DNA of 64,000 nucleotides, from contig CBDDKN010000001.1 in the NCBI GenBank assembly GCA_965230215.1, positions 1,426,001 to 1,490,000 of the forward strand, read 5' to 3'. The translations under genes were made by a program, and so were the position numbers. The notes below the pieces were generated by a model that was given only the letters and a program-made list of their open reading frames with translations, had not been told where the DNA came from and did not search any database. This DNA comes from RFSX01 sp965230215. GTDB taxonomy: Bacteria; Bacteroidota; Bacteroidia; Chitinophagales; Saprospiraceae. Positions 25,897 through 34,092 of the stretch are shown here, piece by piece (positions within the stretch are counted from its first letter, which is position 1; every line of letters starts with the position of its first letter).

Positions 25897-26763
25897 GTGA
25901 AATCATTAAAATTTAGAATACTCGTTTCTTCCATAGGTCTGTACATCAACCTGGTGTCTTTTTTTTCAAAAGAAGCAGCTGCCAACATTGCCATTAGGAT
26001 TTTTAAAAAACCAAGAAGCGGCAAACTTAAACCTGAACAGGAAAAATATCTAAAGACACATTTCGATCACAATTTCATAAGTAATGGCTACAATATTGCA
26101 TGCTACAGATGGCCGGGAAAAGGACCTAAAATCCTACTCCTCCATGGCTGGGAAAGCAGTTCGGTAAGATGGAAACCCTATATAGAAGACCTGCGATCCA
26201 GAGGCTTTGACATCTATGCTATTGATGCTCCTGCGCATGGGCTATCAGGAGGCAAATACTTTACGCCTATTCTGTATGCAGATGCGATTTCCCAAATTGC
26301 TGAACAGCAAAACTTTAATGTGATTGTGGGACATTCTGTTGGTGCCTATGCGACACTGATTTTTAACAAACGTCCAGCCAGGCCAGAAAGTATTAAAGAT
26401 TTGATCTTACTTGCTCCAACAGGGAAGATCAGAGATTTTATGCATTCCTATTTTGATATCCTGAAATTGAGGTCAGCCATTCGCGATCATTATTTCAATC
26501 AATTCCAGAAGTTATACAATCAGGAACTAAGTTATTACGACAGCGATCGACTGATAGCTGAAACAAAAATAACAGGCCTGTTGATTCATGACAAAAACGA
26601 TCTTACCCTCCCCTATACAGATTCCGTGCTTATTGCGAAAAACTGGCCAGAAGGTCAATTCGTAACGACGGAAGGATATGGACACAGACTGAAGAGTACC
26701 GAAGTTAAGCGGATAATATTCAACTATCTTGATTCGGCCATATTTCAGGAAAGTGATGCCTGA
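25897..26763 (+). CDS. Alpha/beta hydrolase
   Basis: A 288-aa serine hydrolase of unknown substrate. The oxyanion region is LLHGWESSS (81-89), the nucleophile elbow is GHSVGA with Ser147, an acidic residue lies in HDKNDLTLP near 233 and the catalytic His is probably in GYGHRLKS near 263. A hydrophobic N-terminal helix (about 9-24) may attach it to the membrane. The start is GTG at 25897. The 3' end overlaps the convergent oxidoreductase gene by 19 nt. It could be an esterase or lipase. Confidence 0.85.
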   Translation: MKSLKFRILVSSIGLYINLVSFFSKEAAANIAIRIFKKPRSGKLKPEQEKYLKTHFDHNFISNGYNIACYRWPGKGPKILLLHGWESSSVRWKPYIEDLRSRGFDIYAIDAPAHGLSGGKYFTPILYADAISQIAEQQNFNVIVGHSVGAYATLIFNKRPARPESIKDLILLAPTGKIRDFMHSYFDILKLRSAIRDHYFNQFQKLYNQELSYYDSDRLIAETKITGLLIHDKNDLTLPYTDSVLIAKNWPEGQFVTTEGYGHRLKSTEVKRIIFNYLDSAIFQESDA

Positions 26764-28316
26764 CTATTAGCTACAATACATTTGACAACCCTTTGTCCAT
26801 CCATTGCAGCAGAAAGGATACCTCCTGCGTACCCAGCTCCTTCACCACAAGGATAGAAATTTTTCAAATCGGGATGCAAACAGCTTTTTCCATCTCTCGG
26901 AATCCTAATTGGTGAACTGGTGCGACTTTCGGTAGCTACCACATTGGCTTCATCGGTAAAGTAACCCTTGAGCTTGTGTGCAAAACTGAGCAGACCATCC
27001 TTAAGACGTTCATAAATAAAATCAGGCAACAGCTCATGCAAAGGTGCACTATACAGACCGGGAATATATGAAGAGCTATTCAGCTCCAACATGTTTTTTC
27101 CATTGACAAAGTCAATCATATTCTGGGCTGGTGCCTTTTGCGAACCATCGCCATACTTAAATAAGTTTTGCTCGACTTCTTTTTGGAACCTGAGGTTTCC
27201 AAATATCCCATCGTATGACTTACTGCTTAATTCTTCATTGGAAAGCGCGGTGACAATTCCTGAATTGGCATAGGCAGAATCCCGTCGCGACAAACTCATA
27301 CCATTGACAACTATTTCACCGGGTGCTGTGGCCGCAGGAACTATCAAACCGCCGGGACACATACAAAACGAAAACACACCCACACCACGAACCTGACTTA
27401 CAAGACTGTAACTGGCTGCAGGCAGATTGGGGTGCCTGGGGCTATGGTTGTATTGGATCTCATCGATGAGCGCTTGAGGATGTTCAATACGGATGCCGAG
27501 GGCAAAGGGCTTGGCTTCCAACTGAAGGCCTTTATCATGTAGAAGCGTAAATATATCTCTCGCAGAATGACCGGTAGCCAAGATGAAATGATCCGCTTCA
27601 ACAACTTTGCCATCGTCACAGATGGCAGCTTTGCAAAGACCCTCATGAATATCCAAATCCGTTACCCAATGGTTGAATAATACTTCACCACCATGATTGA
27701 TAATCGTATCACGCATTGCGGAGATAATACCTGGAAGTTTGTTAGAACCGATGTGAGGATGCGCATCTGTCAATATATCAGACTTGGCGCCATGGTCAAC
27801 CAATATGCGCAAGGTCTTAATGATCTTACCTCTCTTCTTGGAACGCGTATACAACTTACCATCGGAATATGTCCCTGCCCCTCCTTCACCAAAGCAATAA
27901 TTACTATGGGGATTGACCACACCATCTTGTTGAATAGCTCTCAGATCTCTACGGCGCTCACGCACATCTTTACCTCTTTCAATGACAATAGGTTTAAGGC
28001 CGTATTCCAGGCATTCCAAAGCCGCAAAATATCCGGCAGGACCTGCACCAATAATGGCAACACGCTTGCCAGCTTCACTTTGCTTATATGAAATATCAAG
28101 CAGTTCGGCGTCGGTTTGAGGTGTTTCTCCTATACCAACAAGATATCTGAGGACAAAATAACTTTGCGCCTTACGGGAATCTATTGACTTCTTTTTTAGT
28201 AAAAACTCGAAACTTTGTTTACCCGAAAGGGAAAGCTTCTTTCGAATCAATTCCTTGATATATGCGTTATCATCAATATAATTCGGTGTAAGCTTTATTT
28301 CAACTTCCTTAATCAT
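26745..28316 (-). CDS. FAD-dependent oxidoreductase (COG2509 type)
   Basis: A 523-aa flavoprotein. An N-terminal domain of about 85 residues precedes the dinucleotide-binding motif IIGAGPAGYFAA (about 89-100). Other family features are the GEGGAGTYSDGKLYTR stretch near residue 158, LATGHSARDIF, the VRGVGVFSFCMCPGG segment and a final PCGEGAGYAGGI motif that closes the FAD site. This matches the uncharacterised FAD-dependent dehydrogenase family COG2509, whose substrate is unknown. A TAATTTTG promoter element sits 7 nt before the start codon. Confidence 0.88.
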   Translation of the reverse strand: MIKEVEIKLTPNYIDDNAYIKELIRKKLSLSGKQSFEFLLKKKSIDSRKAQSYFVLRYLVGIGETPQTDAELLDISYKQSEAGKRVAIIGAGPAGYFAALECLEYGLKPIVIERGKDVRERRRDLRAIQQDGVVNPHSNYCFGEGGAGTYSDGKLYTRSKKRGKIIKTLRILVDHGAKSDILTDAHPHIGSNKLPGIISAMRDTIINHGGEVLFNHWVTDLDIHEGLCKAAICDDGKVVEADHFILATGHSARDIFTLLHDKGLQLEAKPFALGIRIEHPQALIDEIQYNHSPRHPNLPAASYSLVSQVRGVGVFSFCMCPGGLIVPAATAPGEIVVNGMSLSRRDSAYANSGIVTALSNEELSSKSYDGIFGNLRFQKEVEQNLFKYGDGSQKAPAQNMIDFVNGKNMLELNSSSYIPGLYSAPLHELLPDFIYERLKDGLLSFAHKLKGYFTDEANVVATESRTSSPIRIPRDGKSCLHPDLKNFYPCGEGAGYAGGILSAAMDGQRVVKCIVANSQASLS

Positions 28317-28323
28317 AGCTTGC

Positions 28324-28331
28324 CAAAATTA
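28324..28331 (-). promoter_or_regulatory. Promoter -7 element of the FAD oxidoreductase gene
   Basis: The minus strand reads TAATTTTG (TAnnTTTG), with only 7 nt between it and the start codon, so the mRNA would be almost leaderless. An inverted repeat (AAGCAATA at 28331-28338 with TATTGCTT downstream) overlaps the region. Confidence 0.45.
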
Positions 28332-28427
28332 AGCAATATTCATAGGCCCTTATGGCGTTAAGGTATTATTGCTTCGTGATTATATGATGAAGTATGAAGT
28401 TTCATTTTTTAATAAACTCTATAGAAC

Positions 28428-29462
28428 ATGAAAACAAAAATTCTGGCTTTTTTATTTACATGTGTTTTTACTGGGGCTATACATGCTCAAAAAGAATACA
28501 AACATTCTTCAACCTACGAGATTGGTGAGTCTGGTGCTGTGTATGTAAGCTGTGAGGATGCAGAAGTGTGGATCACCGGTACTGACACAGATGTAGTCAG
28601 TGTTAAGGTTGACAGAAAAGTGAGCGGAAGTCTGGCAGACAGACCATTCAGCATTGATTACAGAACACATAATGGCGATTTCTATCTGGAAGAAAAGAAA
28701 GAAAGAACCCCAGGCATTTCCTGGAAGGGCGGCACGATTCATAATTATACGATCACATTGGAGGTTCCAAATGGTGCAGGACTTAATGTTAAAGGAGATG
28801 ATGATGACTACCACATCAGCAATATAAACGGATACATCAATCTGAGATCAGAAGATGGTACTCTTAATTTAAGCCATTGCACTGCATCAAGTATTAAACT
28901 GCAAATGGAAGACGGAGACATGATACTAGAGGATATGAATGGAAATCTTGATGTTATGCTTGAAGATGGTGATTTCATTTGTAAAAATTCCGAGTTTGGT
29001 GTTATTAGTGCTATGACTGAGGATGGAGATTTTATTCTGAAAAACACCACAGTCAAGATGGCTAGAATGATTGTGGAGGATGGTAACATCAGTTTTGATG
29101 AAGTCCATGGTGACCTGGACTTAAAAGCAGATGATGGGGATATCAGTGTGAAAGATATGCGAGGTGAAAAGTGCAGCATTGTGACCGTTGATGGTGATGT
29201 CTTCTTAAACCTGCATGCTCAGCCAAATGGTGATTATCGTATCAAGTCAGAAGATGGTGATGTAGCAGCTCACTTTTCCGGTGAAGGTCTTGAAATACAG
29301 CTTCATTGTGATGACTGCGATGTGGCCGCATCTGAAAGTCTTTTTCATTATCTGAAGGATAAAGAAAGAAATAAATTAATTCAAACCAATCATACCGGAA
29401 CAGCAGCCATGACAATCGAAACAATAGATGGAGATGTCATGTTAAAAAGTAAAAACTACTGA
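28428..29462 (+). CDS. Secreted DUF4097-like beta-strand repeat protein
   Basis: 344 aa with a Sec signal peptide (about 1-20, ending IHAQ). From about residue 80 to the end, short repeats of 18-22 residues carry an E/V-DGD motif followed by hydrophobic strand residues (EDGDMILED, EDGDFICKN, EDGDFILKN, VEDGNISFDE, DDGDISVKD, VDGDVFLN, EDGDVAAHF). This is the pattern of DUF4097/DUF2807-type putative adhesins, predicted to fold as a beta-solenoid. The function is unknown. A strong terminator follows. Confidence 0.82.
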   Translation: MKTKILAFLFTCVFTGAIHAQKEYKHSSTYEIGESGAVYVSCEDAEVWITGTDTDVVSVKVDRKVSGSLADRPFSIDYRTHNGDFYLEEKKERTPGISWKGGTIHNYTITLEVPNGAGLNVKGDDDDYHISNINGYINLRSEDGTLNLSHCTASSIKLQMEDGDMILEDMNGNLDVMLEDGDFICKNSEFGVISAMTEDGDFILKNTTVKMARMIVEDGNISFDEVHGDLDLKADDGDISVKDMRGEKCSIVTVDGDVFLNLHAQPNGDYRIKSEDGDVAAHFSGEGLEIQLHCDDCDVAASESLFHYLKDKERNKLIQTNHTGTAAMTIETIDGDVMLKSKNY

Positions 29463-29493
29463 TTCCAAGATAGTACAGAATAAACCTTGATAT

Positions 29494-29519
29494 AAATGGC
29501 TCCTAAGGGAGCCATTTTT
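29494..29519 (+). terminator. Intrinsic terminator after the DUF4097-like gene
   Basis: A perfect 10-bp stem (AAATGGCTCC with GGAGCCATTT) with loop TAAG, followed by T residues. It lies 32 nt after the stop. Confidence 0.85.
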
Positions 29520-29632
29520 CGTTGGCAGATGCCAATCACAATGCCTTTGGTCTATATTTCATGAGGCTCATCAAGAAATAGCCCATATTCATATAAAATG
29601 GAAGCAAACCCGGCACACAAGACTTAAAATTG

Positions 29633-29640
29633 TACCTTTG
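29633..29640 (+). promoter_or_regulatory. yidC promoter -7 element
   Basis: TACCTTTG is an exact TAnnTTTG match, 43 nt upstream of the yidC start and downstream of the preceding terminator. No clear -33 TTG. Confidence 0.55.
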
Positions 29641-29683
29641 CAGCGATTTTTTAATGCCTAGAACTTCATTACTTACATAACTC

Positions 29684-31566
29684 ATGGATAAAAATCAGGG
29701 AATAGGAGTTTTGCTTCTTTTTGCAGTATTCATTGGATACTACATTTACACCAAACCATCAGCTGAAGAAATGGCTAGAGAAATGGCCATCCAGGACTCA
29801 CTGGAACAGATTCAATTGATGGAAAAAACTGGTCAGGAGCCGGTTGCTGAGATAGAGCAGAATAGGAATATTGTTACTGAAAGTGATTCTGCACGTATAG
29901 CTTCACTCAACACAAGCTATGGCGATTTTGCGAGCCTGATGGTGGGATCAAATGAAACCGTAAGCATAGAAAATGAGGATATCAAAGTATCATTCGATAC
30001 AAAAGGTGGTCGCATTTCGGAAGCCGTGCTTAAAAATCACTATAAGGTCACGCAAGATTCAGCGAGAAATGAAACCAAGGCACCTCTTTCCTTATTGGAG
30101 GATGATAAGAACAAGTTTGAATATTTGTTTCCTACCCGTAATCATGGCACAGTCAACAGTGCAGATCTCTATTTTACACCACAGATTCAAGGCAATAACA
30201 TAATACTTACCGCTGATCTGGGAGGTGGAAGATCGATCAAACAGATTTATGAATTGGCTGAATCAGGATTTAACTGGATTACAAGATGCAGCTTGAAGGC
30301 ATGGATCAGGTATTGGCAAGCAATGCTGATCGCATCAAGTTTCAGTGGCATAATTATCTTGACAGGATTGAACTTAACACGAAATTCGAAAAATACTACT
30401 CAACTGTATACTTCCGCAAAGTCAATGAAGATTCAGACTATTGCAATTGCCGAAGTGACGATGTTGAAGAAGTTGACAACAAGCGTGTAGAGTGGATCTC
30501 TCATGTAAACCAGTTTTTTAATACATCTATTATTGCTGAAAATTTCAAATACGAAAATGGTGTATTTGAAACAGTCATGATGGATGATGATAATCCGGAT
30601 TTGAAGCTTACAAAAACGGAAGCTGAAATTCCAATAGCACTCACGCGATCTCAAACTCTCGAATTCGAAATGTTTGTAGGTCCCAATGAATTTAAAAGGC
30701 TGGCAAGCTATGAAAATGGGCTTGAAGAGATTATTCCTTTTGGGCGTTCCATTTTTGGAACCATCAACAGATGGATAATCAGACCGGCTTTCAACTGGCT
30801 GTCAGGATTCATAGGTAGCAAGGGTATTGTTATCATCATATTGATCTTCATTATCAAAGTTCTTCTGTATCCTTTGATGTATAAGATGCTTTACTCTCAA
30901 GCCAAAATGGGTGCATTGAAACCAGAATTGGCTTCGCTCAAGGAGAAGTATAAAGACGATGCACAGAAGCAGCAGATGGAGACCATGAAGATCTATCGAG
31001 AATATGGCGTCAGTCCTCTCGGAGGATGTTTGCCGATGTTGGCACAGATGCCAATTTGGTATGCATTGTTCCGATTCTTCCCGGCATCCATTACTTTCAG
31101 GCAAGAGTCCTTCCTATGGGCAAATGACCTTTCATCTTTTGATGCCATTGCATGGTTGCCATTTGAAATTCCTGCATACGGTTCACACATCAGTTTGTTT
31201 ACCATCATCTGGGCCATTTCAACAATCCTTTATTCATACTATAACATGAAGCATATGGATATGTCTGCCAACCCGGCGATGAAATATATACAGTATCTGA
31301 TGCCTGTAACCTTCCTTGTTTTCTTCAATGGATATGCTTCAGGTCTTACTTGTTACATGTTCTTCAGTAACCTCTTCAATATCCTTCAGACTGTTGGAAC
31401 GAAGAAACTGGTCTTTGATGAAGACAAGATCAGAGAGGAGTTGCTAGCTGAAAAGGAGAAGCCTAAGAAGAAGAATAAGTTCCAGGCTAAACTTGAAGAG
31501 GCTATGAAAAAGCAGCAAGAAATACAAAAGCAGCAAACACAGCAAAGAAAGAAGAAACGCAAATAG
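29684..31566 (+). CDS. yidC: Membrane protein insertase YidC (single-base frameshift)
   Basis: Inserts and folds inner-membrane proteins alone or with SecYEG. The N-terminal frame (from 29684) has a membrane anchor (about 5-22), a coiled linker and the start of the periplasmic beta-sandwich domain. It stays correct to about 30281, then runs out of frame to 30490. The correct frame resumes near 30282 with the stretch KMQLEGMDQ and continues to 31566 through the conserved insertase core (YPLMYKMLYSQAKM, then GGCLPMLAQMPIWYALF) to a Lys-rich tail. Adding one base, for example a third T in the GGATTACAAG stretch, restores a 627-aa YidC. The gene is expected to be essential, so this is probably a sequence error. 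Confidence 0.9.
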
Positions 31567-31629
31567 CATTTCTGCATCTGACCGATTAATTCTTATGGAT
31601 ATCTTATCTTAAGGCACAATTTTGCAATT

Positions 31630-32661
31630 ATGACGCGCAGTATTGGAGTTTTAGGAGCTGGATCTTTTGGCACAGCAGTCGCCAGATTGTTATCAAGGCA
31701 CAATGACGTATTGATGTACAGCCGACGTCAAGAAGTTGTTGACGGCATCAATAATGACAATAAGATCAAGACTTACGATTTAAGTCCCAGAATAAAAGCT
31801 ACCAATTCGATTGAAGAAATCGGTCGATCATGCCACCTAATATTTCCAATACTGCCTTCTGAGAATTTCAGGGAAGCCATACGCAGCATAGCCCCTTATG
31901 TTGGCCCAGGGCACTTAATGATTCATGGTACAAAAGGATTGGATGTATCTGATGAGTTTGAATCTGCTTCTGACATTCGGACAATCAAAAAAACCGTCTT
32001 CACGATGAGTGAAGTTATCAGACAGGAAACAAGCGTGATCCGCACGGGTGCACTGGCTGGGCCTAATCTTGCAAAAGAGATATTAGCTGGGCAACCTGCT
32101 GCTACAGTCATTGCCTCTGAATTCGATGAAGTTATTTCCTTGGGAAGAGATGTCTTGATGAGCAAAGACTTTATCGTGTACGGCTCCTATAATCTTAAAG
32201 GTATTGAACTGGCTGGAGCGCTCAAAAACATCATTGCCATCGCGTCAGGTATAATGAATACACTTGGTTTTGGCAAAAACATGGAAGCACTTTTATTGAC
32301 CAGAGGCTTAAGGGAGATGATACATATCGCTAAAGCAGTTGGTGCAGAGATCAGGCCCTTTCTCGGTACGGCAGGCGTAGGTGACCTTATTGCCACGGCG
32401 ACGAGCAGTCAGAGTAGGAACTACACATTCGGTACCATGCTGGCACAGGGCAACAAGGTCTCACAAATTCTTGAAACCATGGATGAAGTAGCGGAGGGGT
32501 ATCGTACTATCAAATTTGCACAGCGTATTGTAGATGCAGCCCGTTTGGAAGCGCCAATTACCAAAACGCTTTACAAAATCGTGTACGAAGATTACAGTGT
32601 CAATAAAGCTTTGATAGAATTGGTTAACAACCCTTTGAAAATTGATGTTGACTTTATTTAG
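31630..32661 (+). CDS. gpsA: Glycerol-3-phosphate dehydrogenase [NAD(P)+] GpsA
   Basis: Reduces dihydroxyacetone phosphate to sn-glycerol-3-phosphate for phospholipid synthesis. The 343-aa protein has the NAD(P)-binding motif GAGSFGTA (9-16), a HGTKGLD stretch near residue 98, AGPNLAKEI, the catalytic-Lys region ELAGALKNIIAIASG and the GTAGVGDLIAT motif. It follows yidC by 63 nt on the same strand and may share its transcript, although a CAATTTTG sequence just upstream could be a weak local promoter. Confidence 0.95.
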   Translation: MTRSIGVLGAGSFGTAVARLLSRHNDVLMYSRRQEVVDGINNDNKIKTYDLSPRIKATNSIEEIGRSCHLIFPILPSENFREAIRSIAPYVGPGHLMIHGTKGLDVSDEFESASDIRTIKKTVFTMSEVIRQETSVIRTGALAGPNLAKEILAGQPAATVIASEFDEVISLGRDVLMSKDFIVYGSYNLKGIELAGALKNIIAIASGIMNTLGFGKNMEALLLTRGLREMIHIAKAVGAEIRPFLGTAGVGDLIATATSSQSRNYTFGTMLAQGNKVSQILETMDEVAEGYRTIKFAQRIVDAARLEAPITKTLYKIVYEDYSVNKALIELVNNPLKIDVDFI

Positions 32662-32787
32662 GGCGCATCCTGCCTTCTGAAAAGGCAGGACCGGGCTATC
32701 CACTCCTACCCTCCTAACAGAGGATACCGTTTCTATCCCTTGCGCAGACGGAAAGCTGGACTGTAAAACATTCCATCTTATATATTA
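32662..32787. repeat. Possible dispersed intergenic element
   Basis: Between gpsA and the DUF2130 gene lies a non-coding block: a perfect 8-bp hairpin (CCTGCCTT with AAGGCAGG), then GACCGGGCTATCC and, about 35 nt later, TTTCTATCCCTTGCGC. From memory, the pair GGGCTATCC and CTATCCCTTGCGC recurs between genes in many Bacteroidota genomes. That recall is not verified here, and only one copy is seen in this window. Confidence 0.35.
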
Positions 32788-32795
32788 TATATTTG
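32788..32795 (+). promoter_or_regulatory. Promoter -7 element of the DUF2130 gene
   Basis: TATATTTG matches TAnnTTTG and lies 18 nt before the ATG at 32814. Confidence 0.45.
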
Positions 32796-32813
32796 TATAT
32801 AAGCTTTTTTAAT

Positions 32814-34043
32814 ATGAGCAATATCGAGAAAATAACCTGTCCCAACTGTTCACACAACTTTGATGTGGAGGAAGCTTTGGCGGGTAAACTAAAAGAGAAA
32901 ATCAGTTCTGAATTTCAGAAGCAAAAGGAAGATTGGATAGAAGAGCTGAATGCCTCTAAAAAGCAGCTTGAAGATCAAAAGAAAGTATTCGAGGAAACGA
33001 AAAAGAAAGAAAATGAGATTTTCAAAAACAAACTACAACAGGCGGTAGAACAACAAAAAGAGCAGGTCCGAAAGACACTAGCTGAAGAATTTGATCACAG
33101 AGTCAAACAGCAAACAGAAGAGCTTGAACGAAAATCCAAGCAGATCAATGAACTTCGCGATAAGGAAATAAAACTTGAGAAGCTCCAACTCCAAATGCAG
33201 GAGCAAGAGAAAGAATATGAATTAAAGTATCAACGCAAACTTTCAGAAATCCTTCAGGAGAAAGAGGAACAAATCAAGAAGCGGACGCATGATGAGATGC
33301 AGCTCAAATTGCTGGAAAAAGACAAGGTTCTAGAGCAACAAAAAAAGCTCATTGAAGAAATGAAGCGTAAATCAGAGCAGGGTTCGATGCAGCTTCAGGG
33401 TGAGGTCATGGAATTGGCTATAGAGGAATTTCTTACACAGCAGTTTCCTATTGATGACATTGATGAAATCAAAAAAGGCGCCCGCGGAGGAGATTGTATT
33501 CAAACGGTGAATACACGAGAGAAAAAGCAATGTGGTAAAATTTATTACGAAAGTAAACGCACCAAAGAGTTTCAACCGGCCTGGATTGAAAAATTCAAAG
33601 CGGATATAAGGAAAATCGGTGCAGATATGGGTGTCCTTGTTACACAGGCTTACCCGAAGGGAATGGACAGAATGGGCCAGATAAATGGCATCTGGATTTG
33701 TTCATTTGACGAATTCAAAAGTCTTTGTTTTGTCCTTCGAGAATCAATAATAAAAATCGACAAGGCCAAAACTTCTCAGCAAAACAAAGGGGACAAAATG
33801 CATATGCTTTATGATTATCTGACGAGTAATGAATTTCGCTTACAGGTAGAAGGCATAGTTGAAGGCTTTACCCAGATGCAGAACGACTTACAAAAAGAAA
33901 AGAATGCCATGCAGAAGATTTGGAACCAACGCGAGAAACAAATCCAAAAAGTTCTTCTAAACACTTCCTCGATGTATGGGTCTATTCAGGGACTGGCAGG
34001 AAACTCGATTAGCAATATAGATGCATTAGAAATGCCGGAATAG
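32814..34043 (+). CDS. DUF2130 protein with nuclease-like C-terminal domain
   Basis: About 409 aa, starting at the ATG of MSNIEKITCPNC; a start 21 nt upstream is possible. The N-terminus has a CPNCSHNF zinc-knuckle-like motif. A long charged coiled coil rich in Glu, Lys and Gln follows (about residues 25-195). The C-terminal domain has ELAIEEFL, a GARGGDCIQTV stretch and YYESKRTKEF. The D ... ExK arrangement resembles the PD-(D/E)XK nuclease fold proposed for DUF2130. The biological role is unknown; DNA repair or phage defence is speculation. Confidence 0.85.
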   Translation: MSNIEKITCPNCSHNFDVEEALAGKLKEKISSEFQKQKEDWIEELNASKKQLEDQKKVFEETKKKENEIFKNKLQQAVEQQKEQVRKTLAEEFDHRVKQQTEELERKSKQINELRDKEIKLEKLQLQMQEQEKEYELKYQRKLSEILQEKEEQIKKRTHDEMQLKLLEKDKVLEQQKKLIEEMKRKSEQGSMQLQGEVMELAIEEFLTQQFPIDDIDEIKKGARGGDCIQTVNTREKKQCGKIYYESKRTKEFQPAWIEKFKADIRKIGADMGVLVTQAYPKGMDRMGQINGIWICSFDEFKSLCFVLRESIIKIDKAKTSQQNKGDKMHMLYDYLTSNEFRLQVEGIVEGFTQMQNDLQKEKNAMQKIWNQREKQIQKVLLNTSSMYGSIQGLAGNSISNIDALEMPE

Positions 34044-34059
34044 CATTGCTACTCCGGCA
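34033..34059. terminator. Hairpin overlapping the DUF2130 stop
   Basis: TGCCGGA pairs with TCCGGCA and, inside it, TAGC pairs with GCTA around a 3-nt loop. The stop codon lies inside the hairpin. There is no T tract. It sits between convergent genes and may act as a bidirectional, weakly U-dependent terminator. Confidence 0.35.
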
Positions 34060-34092
34060 CGTGGAAGGTGTTATTACTAAGTGATAGTTAGT

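Noticed and set aside
29684..31566. Two separate genes or a programmed frameshift for yidC.
   Set aside because: The overlap part of the first frame (after about 30,281) has no YidC similarity, there is no obvious slippery site, and one added base restores a normal protein.
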